From contig NZ_SORN01000013.1 in NCBI RefSeq assembly GCF_004366635.1, forward strand, positions 1 to 53,225: a stretch of DNA of 53,225 nucleotides, read 5' to 3'. The translations under genes and the position numbers were made by a program. The notes under the pieces are model-generated. The model had not been told where the DNA came from. It worked only from the letters and a program-made list of their open reading frames with translations, and did not search any database. Source of the DNA: Roseinatronobacter bogoriensis DSM 18756. Its GTDB lineage: Bacteria; Pseudomonadota; Alphaproteobacteria; Rhodobacterales; Rhodobacteraceae. Of this stretch, positions 8,815-17,104 are shown one piece after another (the stretch's first letter is position 1; every line of letters starts with the position of its first letter).

Positions 8815-10845
8815 TTACTCTTCGAATGGAAACTGAAGCTGATCTGTGTCTCGCCGCTCTTGACGGGCGCGATGAATTGTTTTCGCTTCCACGCTGATTC
8901 CGCTCGTCACAACACCCGATTTCTCCATCCAAGCAGAAATTTCTCCAATCTTCGCGTAGTATGGTTCTTTTGTATGTGCAGCAGGAATCTGAAAATGTGG
9001 AGAAAGGATTGGCGAGAGATACCACTTTTCACTTTGACCACGAGATCGCGACTTAGGGGTGTGTGAGCGACTCTCCAACACTCCGAATGCAACACAGTCC
9101 GAAAGAAAGTCGTCTATAGCAGGTTCATCTTCAACACTCCTTAGTGGAAGCGTAAACCCGTTGTTCCCCGGGTATGACATGTTTCGATCATGAATCAACT
9201 GCTCCCTAAAAAAATTACCAAGCTCATTTATGAACCGATTGCGATCATCCCCTCCCTTTGGCTCCGCCTTGATTTTTCGAAACCAGTAGTCACTCGCTGA
9301 GTTGATCCCCAGCGTTTGGGTAAGCGGATTAATGTCATTTGGAAGGTTGAGTGGCCCATCATCGAGAGATCGTAGAAGCTCCGCCCAAACAAACTGGCAC
9401 ATGCTGAGAAAGGTCAGAATATTCCGACCTGCCAGATTCACGATATCGCCAGAGCCGTACCAGACCATTTTTTGTCCGCAGGATGAAAAGACCTGCAAGA
9501 GGGCTTGCTGTTTGCGCTCTTTCTTCCACCATTGGCGAGACGCCCAAGGCTCTTCAGCAACCTCGCCAGCCGATATCTCTTGCTTCTCCGAGTTCTGGCG
9601 AATCCACGCCTCACCCAATTTTGCAGAGATCGGGTCTCGTTTTGCGATGTCGATCAATACGTCCCTTATCTCTCGGTCAAAAGGTACGGTTCGTGAAACG
9701 ACATTTGCCCTACTTTTCGTGATGAACTTCTCCACCTTCATTTCTGGTGTGGCGCGAGGACCAAAAAGTTGCCGGACGGCCCTCTTGGCTACATTGCTAT
9801 AACCCGCTTCCAGCAATCTTCGTCGCAAGACATCGTCACAAAACTCCGGGAACAGTGAAACGCGATTCTCTCTTCCTTGAAGTAAATCGTCTAGGTTAAC
9901 GACATTCACTTCTCTCATTTCTTCGACGGTCGCGCTTCCTCTGAGGCTATGGATACCTTTATCCAGAGAGTACAGCCTGGCGCCTACTCTGTAGGAGACA
10001 CGATCATCCCTGTTTCCCAACATCTTCCAAATGACCCGTCTGAAAACAGGTCGTCTGGATTCGGATATGTCTTGTTCTAAATCCATCAGGTCTTCAAACT
10101 GATCGATCGTAACAAGAACAGGGACATCACCGGGGAGGATACCGACATTCCGGAGACAATCTGCTGCTACAGCGATCGGTTCTCCTGCTCCAGTTTTTGT
10201 TCGAGAGAACTCTTCTGGAAAGTCAGAATTATAGTTCAAGAAATTCTCATACTTCCTGATCCTGACTTCAATCACATTTTTGAGTCTTTCAAAAGTGCTA
10301 ACGCCGTCAAGAGCGCCGTGCCAACAAGCGTCAACGGCCAGGCGAACTGCAAACTTGTCCAATAGCGTGGAGTGAGTATTTAGTCCAATCTTAGACGCCA
10401 ATAGTTCTCCGTTTGACGAAAAGAGCAGCTCAATTTTCTCAAGCAGATCTGATACAATCCAATAATTTAGGAAGTCCGCAAAGTACAATCCAATAACTCT
10501 CTCATTTCCTTCGGGGACGCCCTCAATCGCTCTCTGTCCAAATAGAAGGGCACCGCTGGACCTGAGAGTAATGCTCGCGGACACGAAGCGTGAACAGTGC
10601 TGGGGCAGAGGCCACTCACGATCATTGTTGAGATACTCAATAAGCACTTGCGGTTCGAGCAAATTGAGTAGCGCGGATTTTCCAGAACCTTGCAGGCCAC
10701 AAAGGACGACATTACCGGGTTCAAACAATCTTTGGACCAAGCTTTCTTTGAGGAGTACGGGGCTGAACAGACTCACAAATTCACTCGCAGAGATCGACTC
10801 CGTGCGGTACAAGCTGTTGAAAGGATTTAGAGAGTTTTGCTTCAT
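8815..10845 (-). CDS. ORC/CDC6-like P-loop ATPase
   Basis: I choose ATG 10845, which overlaps the upstream stop as ATGA; a start 13 codons earlier is possible. The 676-aa protein has a Walker A motif VVLCGLQGSGKSALL (P-loop about residues 50-57) and a Walker B strand VPVLVTIDQFEDL (about 241-253) with acidic residues. This is the layout of AAA+/STAND-type ATPases of the ORC-CDC6-like group that, to my recollection, have been linked to prokaryotic conflict systems. The C-terminal 350 residues are unassigned and could hold winged-helix and effector-contact regions. It probably acts as an NTP-dependent switch with its neighbours (inference). Confidence 0.8.
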   Translation of the reverse strand: MKQNSLNPFNSLYRTESISASEFVSLFSPVLLKESLVQRLFEPGNVVLCGLQGSGKSALLNLLEPQVLIEYLNNDREWPLPQHCSRFVSASITLRSSGALLFGQRAIEGVPEGNERVIGLYFADFLNYWIVSDLLEKIELLFSSNGELLASKIGLNTHSTLLDKFAVRLAVDACWHGALDGVSTFERLKNVIEVRIRKYENFLNYNSDFPEEFSRTKTGAGEPIAVAADCLRNVGILPGDVPVLVTIDQFEDLMDLEQDISESRRPVFRRVIWKMLGNRDDRVSYRVGARLYSLDKGIHSLRGSATVEEMREVNVVNLDDLLQGRENRVSLFPEFCDDVLRRRLLEAGYSNVAKRAVRQLFGPRATPEMKVEKFITKSRANVVSRTVPFDREIRDVLIDIAKRDPISAKLGEAWIRQNSEKQEISAGEVAEEPWASRQWWKKERKQQALLQVFSSCGQKMVWYGSGDIVNLAGRNILTFLSMCQFVWAELLRSLDDGPLNLPNDINPLTQTLGINSASDYWFRKIKAEPKGGDDRNRFINELGNFFREQLIHDRNMSYPGNNGFTLPLRSVEDEPAIDDFLSDCVAFGVLESRSHTPKSRSRGQSEKWYLSPILSPHFQIPAAHTKEPYYAKIGEISAWMEKSGVVTSGISVEAKTIHRARQERRDTDQLQFPFEE

Positions 10846-11846
10846 ACCGGCAACCGAGAGCTTCTCAAGAATAGTGGCTGCCAAGAGTTTTCTCTCCGTT
10901 TATGTATCGCTGGGACTGAGTTATCTGGACAGTTTGTGTAGGGTACTATGAAACCGCCAGTTTGTCGGTAACCAAATGGCCCGTACTCTTGCGGACCTCC
11001 TTCTATTAGCGGATGAATCTTCTCCAACAGTCTCCTAATCCTCGGGAAGTCTGGGTGCTCTCCTGCGACGGCAGTGGGTGAAATAAAGAACCGTTCGTCA
11101 AACTGCATTACTGGACTATAGCTAAAGTGATTCGCGGCATTGCTTCTGATGCGCGCTTCTCGATCGCCCTCAGGGCAGATAAACAAAGGACACAGCAAAA
11201 CGTTGACGTCAGGACCCAAAGACACCGCGAGGTCTACGGCATCGAGCATTTGAGAACCTGAACCCACAAAGTCCTCAAGGAGAACCAAGTTCCTTCTGCG
11301 TAAATTGCCATTATTATCTTCGTCTAAAACTTCTCTACGGAACGTGGCGGCGTCCCAGTTCGTAGTGTTGCCTTCCCATTTATAGCGCAAAGCTTCAGTT
11401 TGGATCAGATTTGTCGTGCAGAACGCACGGATACCAAAGCTGTCCGTGACCTCAGTATATCTGGTCGCCGCTAGTTCAAATTCTAACAATTGATTGGCAT
11501 TGCCTTGAAATGGATTGATGTTCGCCACCCTCATCAACCACTGCATAATGTGCTTACTGTAGGCGGTTCGATATGCTGCCTTTTGTTCTGCGCGTCCTAT
11601 GAAAAAAAGGTGCGAAAGTAAGCGATACAAGCCTTTTCGGTCAGGGTCGTTGTTAAGGTTTCCAATCCAATAGGCTAAACGAGTCCCAAAATTTGCGTGG
11701 CCACCATGCTCCGTAACTTCGTACTCATGGAACAATTCCTGCTCCAAGTACTCCAAGTCTCGTTTTAGTTCCTCGATGCCATCTGTACCTTTAGGGTCTT
11801 CCAAGCACCAGCGTTGCAAAACTTCTCTGAATTCCACCCTAGTCAC
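10842..11846 (-). CDS. Phosphoribosyltransferase-like protein of conflict-system type
   Basis: About residues 188-199 read VLLEDFVGSGSQ, the phosphate-binding loop of type I phosphoribosyltransferases (hydrophobic strand, two acidic residues, then a Gly/Ser loop). The remainder of the 334-aa protein is not like a metabolic PRTase; the N-terminal 180 residues are helical, with ANINPFQGNANQLLEFELA. This resembles a PRTase-like family reported in comparative studies of prokaryotic conflict systems (PRTase-CE, from memory). I take GTG 11846, which overlaps the methyltransferase stop as GTGA; TTG 11858 is the alternative. It may modify a nucleotide or sense one; the substrate is unknown. Confidence 0.75.
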   Translation of the reverse strand: MTRVEFREVLQRWCLEDPKGTDGIEELKRDLEYLEQELFHEYEVTEHGGHANFGTRLAYWIGNLNNDPDRKGLYRLLSHLFFIGRAEQKAAYRTAYSKHIMQWLMRVANINPFQGNANQLLEFELAATRYTEVTDSFGIRAFCTTNLIQTEALRYKWEGNTTNWDAATFRREVLDEDNNGNLRRRNLVLLEDFVGSGSQMLDAVDLAVSLGPDVNVLLCPLFICPEGDREARIRSNAANHFSYSPVMQFDERFFISPTAVAGEHPDFPRIRRLLEKIHPLIEGGPQEYGPFGYRQTGGFIVPYTNCPDNSVPAIHKRRENSWQPLFLRSSRLPV

Positions 11847-13096
11847 ATCGCGGCCCAACTTTTACTGATAGCCCCCGCAACTAGCTTCGCAAATTTTGGG
11901 GGGACTGCGTTTCCGATCATCCGATACTTGGTTGTCTTTGTTCCATCAAATTTGAAAGTATCACAGAAGCTCTGTATCCGAGCCGCTTCACGCACAGTAA
12001 GCCCGCGATTTTGCTCTGGATGCAGGAAGTATCTCGGTTGTCCGAAGCGGGTGTCAACGGTTGGCGAAACGTCATCCCACTTCAGGCGACGGAACTTTCC
12101 ATTGAACGTATTCCGAAGATCAATGAGATCTTCTATTCTTCTCAGGTAGCCTTTTTGCATTAGGGCTTGGACGACGTCATGGGTATCAGCCCCGAAAAAC
12201 TGTGTGAGATCAACAAGTGACACTGGGTCAGCGTCTCCGAAATCTCGCGTTCGGTTTTGTCGTCTTAGCTTAACGATCGTTTCCAGAAGTTTCACCTCGT
12301 GACTGCTTACCGCCCCAAATACCTCCGGGATGTCCCAAGTGTGAACTGACGACAAACCACTCCTTACATTTGACAGCTTTTGCCCTGGCGCGATTTTTCG
12401 AGCGATCAGGGCGTCGGTCGAGTTTTCGAGTAGTGGTTCCGGATCGAAGTCACACGCTTCGTGAACACCGTTAAGCACGTCTCCGATTGAACGACGTTCT
12501 TGGCATGGAATCTGCAGAGAGATGTGGGCGGATGACCGTACGGCGAGAATTAATACTCGCACCCGTCTTTGAGCAATCCCATAGTCCGATAGCCTGTAGA
12601 CCGACGATGATACTGAGTACCCGCCTCCTCTCAGCAGCTCGACAGTTTTGTCAAAGTGTTTGGAGTTCTTTGCACTCAACAATCCTCGAACGTTCTCAAT
12701 CACCACCACTTTTGGCTTCGCCAAAGTTGCGATTCTCGCAACGTTCCAGACGTGATCGTTGCGTTTGTCGTCAGGATTGTTAGGGCCAGCAGTTGAGAAG
12801 CCTTGACAGGGCGGCCCTGCTGCAATGATATCAGCCCCCTCGAGAAGAGGAAGATGCTGTTCACCAAAGGTAGCCAAATCCATGCATTTGGTCTTTGTGC
12901 CGATGTTCTTGGCCAAGACATTTAGGGCAGCTTGATCGTGGTCGATGGCACAAACACCTTTCAAACCAGCGTCATGGAAGCCTTGGTCAAGACCACCACA
13001 GCCGCTGTAAAGGCTTGCATAGCTTATTTGTGTACCATCTAAGATGATTGTCTCTTTCCGTTGTCTGCTGATGAAGGAAGCTTCTGTCTTCAACAA
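11843..13096 (-). CDS. DNA (cytosine-5) methyltransferase
   Basis: All core C5-methyltransferase motifs are visible in the 417-aa frame: I (SLYSGCGGLDQGF, about 28-40), IV with the catalytic Cys (GPPCQGFS, 94-101), VI (ENVRG, 134-138), VIII (QRRVRV, 176-181), IX (REAARIQSF) and X (IGNAVPP near 397-403). The target-recognition region between VIII and IX also holds an insertion of about 100 residues (ERRSIGDVLNGV...). The only upstream start in frame is TTG (13096 or the next codon), which is unusual; the exact start is uncertain. No restriction endonuclease adjoins it. Instead its stop overlaps the PRTase-like gene, so it looks like the first gene of a non-classical modification-linked system. 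Confidence 0.9.
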   Translation of the reverse strand: MLKTEASFISRQRKETIILDGTQISYASLYSGCGGLDQGFHDAGLKGVCAIDHDQAALNVLAKNIGTKTKCMDLATFGEQHLPLLEGADIIAAGPPCQGFSTAGPNNPDDKRNDHVWNVARIATLAKPKVVVIENVRGLLSAKNSKHFDKTVELLRGGGYSVSSSVYRLSDYGIAQRRVRVLILAVRSSAHISLQIPCQERRSIGDVLNGVHEACDFDPEPLLENSTDALIARKIAPGQKLSNVRSGLSSVHTWDIPEVFGAVSSHEVKLLETIVKLRRQNRTRDFGDADPVSLVDLTQFFGADTHDVVQALMQKGYLRRIEDLIDLRNTFNGKFRRLKWDDVSPTVDTRFGQPRYFLHPEQNRGLTVREAARIQSFCDTFKFDGTKTTKYRMIGNAVPPKFAKLVAGAISKSWAAM

Positions 13097-13108
13097 TAGC
13101 TGCTGAAC

Positions 13109-13127
13109 TAGCTGATTTAAACAGCTA
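13109..13127. promoter_or_regulatory. Inverted repeat upstream of the conflict operon
   Basis: TAGCTG-ATTTAAA-CAGCTA is a perfect 6-bp inverted repeat with an AT-rich 7-bp spacer, 13 bp before the TTG start of the C5-methyltransferase. A further half site overlaps 13098-13103. It could be an operator for control of the four-gene operon; no regulator gene is adjacent, so the methyltransferase itself or a distant regulator would have to bind. The rest of 13128-13307 shows nothing clear. Confidence 0.3.
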
Positions 13128-13307
13128 TTTTCGAGTTCTTGGCTCTAAAATTTGGAGCTCGTAGAGGTCATAGGCTATCCGCATAGTCGGGTTTGCTAGC
13201 ATTTGAAATCATAACTTCAGCGGGTGGAATGGGTCCGCTTTGGGCCATCAGTCTAAACCCTTCGCATCTGCGGCGAACTTCCGCTTTCCCGCCCGCTATC
13301 ACTATCA

Positions 13308-14543
13308 TCACAGTACTCTCCTATCGACCAAATTCAAAAAGCTAGCCAGATCTATCAGCCATGCCTGCTGCGGCTCGCGGTAGGTATCATGCAGCGCAGC
13401 TGGCAAGACCAGCTGAAGTTGCGACGCCTGCATCTCGTTCGTCTGCGCCTCAGAGATAGCCGGCTCCAGTGTCAGCAAATGCTTTGGCGATATCCTGTCG
13501 GCCTCTGCCAGCACCTGTCGCCATCGATCCTTGCAGCTGGTCTTGACGGCCAGCATAGTCAGTTGTGTTGCCGGAAACTCCGGGTCGGCATACTCAGCTT
13601 CACCTGGAAACAGAAAGTCTGCGGCGTTGCGTTTTTCTGTCGTGGCCTCGCGGCGATAGCGCACGTCATGTGCCCTCAGGATCGCCTCAACATGATGGCC
13701 GAACGCCCAGCCCGCGCGCGACTTGCGCCGGTTCTGCACCGACAGCGAGAATGACAGAAACCCATCGACATCGACCGTATCACCATCGCTGAAGCCTTCA
13801 GTCAGCCGCCCGGCTACGATGCGCCGCTCAAGGCTGCGAAACAGCGCCTCTTCATGCTCCATCCAGGCGATAAGCGCGGCATCAGGATCCCCACGCGGAT
13901 CGATGCCCTTCAGTGTCTTGCGCGCGAATGCAGAAAACTCCGCAGTGCCAGGAAACTTCAGGCCATAGCGATCAACCAGCCTGTCCAGCGCATCTGGTTC
14001 AGGCTCTTCGGGCTCGATCCCGAGCTCGCCGAGGATGAATTTCGCCGCAAGGTCGATGTCGCGGCCGCCATCGGCTGGCAACGCGCGTTGATTGAGTTCG
14101 TAGCCGTCTGTCAGGCTCAGTCCGAACAGCCAGAGCAGTTTCTGTTCGGTGCTGCTCCCCGCCGGGCAAAGGATCGCCAGCACTCTGCGTTCAGCGGTCA
14201 TGCACAGAAACAGCGTATCCCCGTCGCGAGCGCGGTGGACGACCGGTTCTGCTGCTGCCGGGTAATAGAGGCGATACTCAGGACCCCGGTGTCCCTTGCC
14301 GCGCCGGCTGTCATACCACGTGCCATGCAGATCGAGTCGGTCAGGTTCCTCCTGTTCGTCATCCATCCAGATGTAGGTGACCGGGACCTGCTCTTTCTCC
14401 GACGGAGTTCCCAGGAACACGCGAAACGCATCCACCCCCTGAAACTCGTGCCCGCGCGAAACAGCCGGATCGATTTCGGTGCCACGCAGCACTTTGGCGC
14501 CTGCGCCTTCGAAATACTGCGAGAGATAGCCACGTGCCGCCAT
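13308..14543 (-). CDS. EcoRII-like type II restriction endonuclease
   Basis: The 411-aa protein matches the EcoRII layout: an N-terminal effector-type domain (about residues 1-170) and a C-terminal PD-(D/E)XK domain. The C-terminal domain carries KTSCKDRWRQVLAEADRI at about 334-351, the signature that contains the catalytic Lys and Arg of EcoRII-C, preceded by FLSFSLSVQNRRKSRAGWAF and HHVEAILRAH. EcoRII cleaves at CCWGG and needs interaction with more than one site. Specificity here is inferred from the family and from the neighbouring Dcm and Vsr. Its ATG directly follows the vsr stop (TGAATG), so the three genes form one unit. Confidence 0.85.
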   Translation of the reverse strand: MAARGYLSQYFEGAGAKVLRGTEIDPAVSRGHEFQGVDAFRVFLGTPSEKEQVPVTYIWMDDEQEEPDRLDLHGTWYDSRRGKGHRGPEYRLYYPAAAEPVVHRARDGDTLFLCMTAERRVLAILCPAGSSTEQKLLWLFGLSLTDGYELNQRALPADGGRDIDLAAKFILGELGIEPEEPEPDALDRLVDRYGLKFPGTAEFSAFARKTLKGIDPRGDPDAALIAWMEHEEALFRSLERRIVAGRLTEGFSDGDTVDVDGFLSFSLSVQNRRKSRAGWAFGHHVEAILRAHDVRYRREATTEKRNAADFLFPGEAEYADPEFPATQLTMLAVKTSCKDRWRQVLAEADRISPKHLLTLEPAISEAQTNEMQASQLQLVLPAALHDTYREPQQAWLIDLASFLNLVDRRVL

Positions 14544-15020
14544 TCAGTCCCCTTGGCCTGTGGCGGCGCTGTGCCCGCCCAGATCAAGTACACTCTCGCC
14601 CGAACGCAGCCAGTTCGCAACAGCTGCAATCATCGTTGCGGGCTCAAGGCGGCCCCGGCCTTTGATCGCACATTCCCAGACAACGCCAGTGCGCCATCCT
14701 GTTTCCTGCAGCGCGGCGATGGCGCGCTGATCACGGGCGATATTCGCCCCGATCTTGTCGCGCCAGAACGCTTCGCGCGTCTTTGGCCAGCGGAACAGGT
14801 CGCAGCTGTGTCCGTGCCAGAAGCAGCCATTGACGAACAGGACCGCCTGAAGCTTCGGAAACACCATGTCGGGTCTGCCGGGAAGATGCTTGCTGTGCAG
14901 CCTGTAGCGAAATCCCAGCGCATGAAGGTCACGCCGCAGCACGAGCTCTGGCTTCGTGTCGCGCCCGCGGATCGCTGCCATGTTCCGGCTGCGCGTTTCC
15001 CTGTCGTGAACGTCAGCCAA
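14544..15020 (-). CDS. vsr: Very short patch repair endonuclease Vsr
   Basis: This 158-aa protein starts NMAAIRGRDTKPELVLRR (Glu25) and contains GRPDMVF with Asp51 and FVNGCFWHGHSC with His69 and His71. These match the family's metal-binding Asp and catalytic His at almost the same numbering as E. coli Vsr. Vsr nicks next to the T of T:G mismatches that arise when 5-methylcytosine in Dcm sites deaminates, and so counters the mutational load of methylation. Its start overlaps the end of the dcm-like gene by eight bases. The C-terminus is about 20 residues longer than the family core. Confidence 0.93.
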   Translation of the reverse strand: MADVHDRETRSRNMAAIRGRDTKPELVLRRDLHALGFRYRLHSKHLPGRPDMVFPKLQAVLFVNGCFWHGHSCDLFRWPKTREAFWRDKIGANIARDQRAIAALQETGWRTGVVWECAIKGRGRLEPATMIAAVANWLRSGESVLDLGGHSAATGQGD

Positions 15021-16239
15021 CTTTGTCGAGCAGACGTGTTCCGGTGCCAGCCAGCTTCAGAATATGCGGTCGCATGATGCGCGACACCTCGGCGAAGACC
15101 GGAACTGCCACCGAATTGCCGAACTGGCGATAGGCCTGTGTGTCGGAAACGGGGATCCGGAAATTCTCGCCGTAGCCCATCAGGCGCGCGCATTCCCTTG
15201 GGGTCAGTCGGCGCGGATTGCGACCCTCTCCCTGGCTGACCAGAATTTCCGAGCCATCCTTGTAATAGCGGGCTGAAAGCGTGCGGGCGATGCTGTCGCC
15301 GTCGACCAGACCAAAGCCAAACCCGTTTCCTTTCGCGCGGTGCTTTGCTGCATATCCCTGCAGATAGGCCCAGAGCTTGTCGGTCAGCGTGTAGCGCGGG
15401 TCGACCGCTGCATCCGGCCCGACGGTAAAATGGCTTTCGGGTGCCTCAGAGCCATTCTCCGGATGCAGGATATCGCGCATGCGCCGATGGCCGCGTGGTG
15501 GAATGATCATGTCATCGAACGAGAACGGCACGTCCTCCCGAAACCCGACCATGACGATACGCTCACGGTGCTGCGGCACGAAATGCGCTGCATCGATGAT
15601 CCGGGTATGCAGCTTGTAGCCGAGCTCGTCTTCGAGCGAGCGCTTGATCACAGCAAAGGTCTTGCCCTTGTCGTGGCTTTTGAGGTTCTTCACATTCTCC
15701 AGCAGGAAGGCAGCTGGCCTGTGATGCATAAGGATGCGCAGCACATCAAAAAACAGCGTGCCCTGCGTCTCGTTCAGAAACCCGTGCTTCCGATTCAGCG
15801 CATTCATTTTTGACACACCGGCGATCGAAAAGGGCTGGCATGGGAATCCCGCTACGAGCACATCATGCGCAGGGATGTCGTCTGCATTGACCAGACGGAT
15901 GTCACCTGCTGGCTCGCGGTTGTCCGGAAAGTTTGCCTGATAGGTGGTCCTTGCAAACCTGTCCCATTCCGAGGTGAACAAACAACGGCCGCCTGCCTGC
16001 TGCATGGCCAGTCTGAGCCCGCCAATTCCGGCAAAGAGATCAATGAAGGTGAAATCACCGCCCGGGAGCTGTGCCTGCCGCGCGGCTGTTTCCTGGCGCA
16101 AAAGGCGCAGAACGCCCTCGCGCGGGGTTTCCTCGCCGCGCTTCCACCGATAGATGTGACCCTCGGAATATCCGAGTTTTTCGGCCGCTTCTGCGACGGG
16201 CCATCCTACCTGCTGCAGCAGTGTCGCGAATTCCGTCAT
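15013..16239 (-). CDS. dcm: DNA (cytosine-5) methyltransferase, Dcm/EcoRII type with N-terminal HTH
   Basis: From ATG 16239 the product is 408 aa. The frame continues 79 codons upstream but would then overlap the next gene, and a GGAG lies about 11 bases before 16239. Residues 1-50 form a helix-turn-helix (WPVAEAAEKLGYSEGHIYRW). Motif I LFAGIGG is at 68-74 and motif IV GFPCQPFS has its catalytic Cys near 134. ENVKN (VI), QHRERI (VIII) and FGNSVAVPV (X) follow. It would protect sites cut by the EcoRII-like enzyme; the HTH may autoregulate the operon, as for M.EcoRII/Dcm relatives. Order is dcm-vsr-endonuclease, all overlapping or adjacent. Confidence 0.92.
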   Translation of the reverse strand: MTEFATLLQQVGWPVAEAAEKLGYSEGHIYRWKRGEETPREGVLRLLRQETAARQAQLPGGDFTFIDLFAGIGGLRLAMQQAGGRCLFTSEWDRFARTTYQANFPDNREPAGDIRLVNADDIPAHDVLVAGFPCQPFSIAGVSKMNALNRKHGFLNETQGTLFFDVLRILMHHRPAAFLLENVKNLKSHDKGKTFAVIKRSLEDELGYKLHTRIIDAAHFVPQHRERIVMVGFREDVPFSFDDMIIPPRGHRRMRDILHPENGSEAPESHFTVGPDAAVDPRYTLTDKLWAYLQGYAAKHRAKGNGFGFGLVDGDSIARTLSARYYKDGSEILVSQGEGRNPRRLTPRECARLMGYGENFRIPVSDTQAYRQFGNSVAVPVFAEVSRIMRPHILKLAGTGTRLLDKVG

Positions 16240-16390
16240 ATCAACCGTGGCTCCTGCTGGGGTATCGCCCAAGCCCTGGGCCGATTTCTGACATATTGCG
16301 CAGGTTCGTCCCAAATGGCAAGAACAATCCAAAAACATATGCTCATGATCGGCGATTTGTGTGAACTGCCGTAAGGCCGGGACGATGCTG

Positions 16391-17104
16391 TCATCTGAGG
16401 CCATTGCGCGGAGCACCTCCGGACGATTGGCCGAGCCATGGTTGCGATTTCGGCATCGCAGCCGAAATCTCCACATCCCGCAGCATCCGCCCCTCGATCA
16501 GCCCGTCCCGCACCCAGCCCAGCGCTTGCCACCAATCCTCATAGGCGCGCCGAGCCCCATCGATCTGCTTCTGATCCGGGGAGAACCGCACCGGACAGGC
16601 GCGCACCTCGACACTGCGCCATTTGCCCTTGATCAGCACGCGCTCGTGGCCGACGACCTCACTGGTGGCGCGATCCCCATGGCGATTGCGCTTCATGTCG
16701 ACCGGCAGGCAGCGCGGCACTGCACCGGGCATCCAGTCCGGTGTCAGCCCGGCGCGCGCCAGTTCTGCCAACCGGATGGCCATGCGCTTTCCGCCCAGAT
16801 TGTCAGGGACCCCGGCAACGGTTGCTGCGATCACCTCGGCATCTTCATGGACGTAGCAGCCGATCTTGTGCTGCCCGCCATCGACCTTGCAGCCCAGCGC
16901 GGCGCGTTGCAGCAGGACGTATTCGAGGCCGAAGCCGAAGCCTTCTTCTTCGATATCCGAGGGGGGCGGTAGCTCGAGCTGGGCTTTCTCAATGCGAAAT
17001 GCCCATTCCAGCGCCTGCTGCACGCTCATGGCCCGTTTCGCCTTGCCGCGCGCATGCGCGCTGGGCGTGGACATGCGGGTCAGTCTGCGATCGATCCGGC
17101 TCAT
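16391..17104 (-). CDS. Unknown phage protein, 237 aa
   Basis: This is a basic protein of unrecognised family. Residues 20-60 are helical (SVQQALEWAFRIEKAQLEL) and a central block reads VDGGQHKIGCYVHEDAEVIA; a Trp-rich segment DWWQALGWVRDG lies near residue 200. No signal peptide or membrane helix is seen. Its start overlaps the stop of the replication-initiator gene by four bases (ATGA), so the two are translationally coupled. The position downstream of the initiator would suit a helicase loader or antiterminator-type role, but nothing in the sequence shows this. Confidence 0.75.
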   Translation of the reverse strand: MSRIDRRLTRMSTPSAHARGKAKRAMSVQQALEWAFRIEKAQLELPPPSDIEEEGFGFGLEYVLLQRAALGCKVDGGQHKIGCYVHEDAEVIAATVAGVPDNLGGKRMAIRLAELARAGLTPDWMPGAVPRCLPVDMKRNRHGDRATSEVVGHERVLIKGKWRSVEVRACPVRFSPDQKQIDGARRAYEDWWQALGWVRDGLIEGRMLRDVEISAAMPKSQPWLGQSSGGAPRNGLR

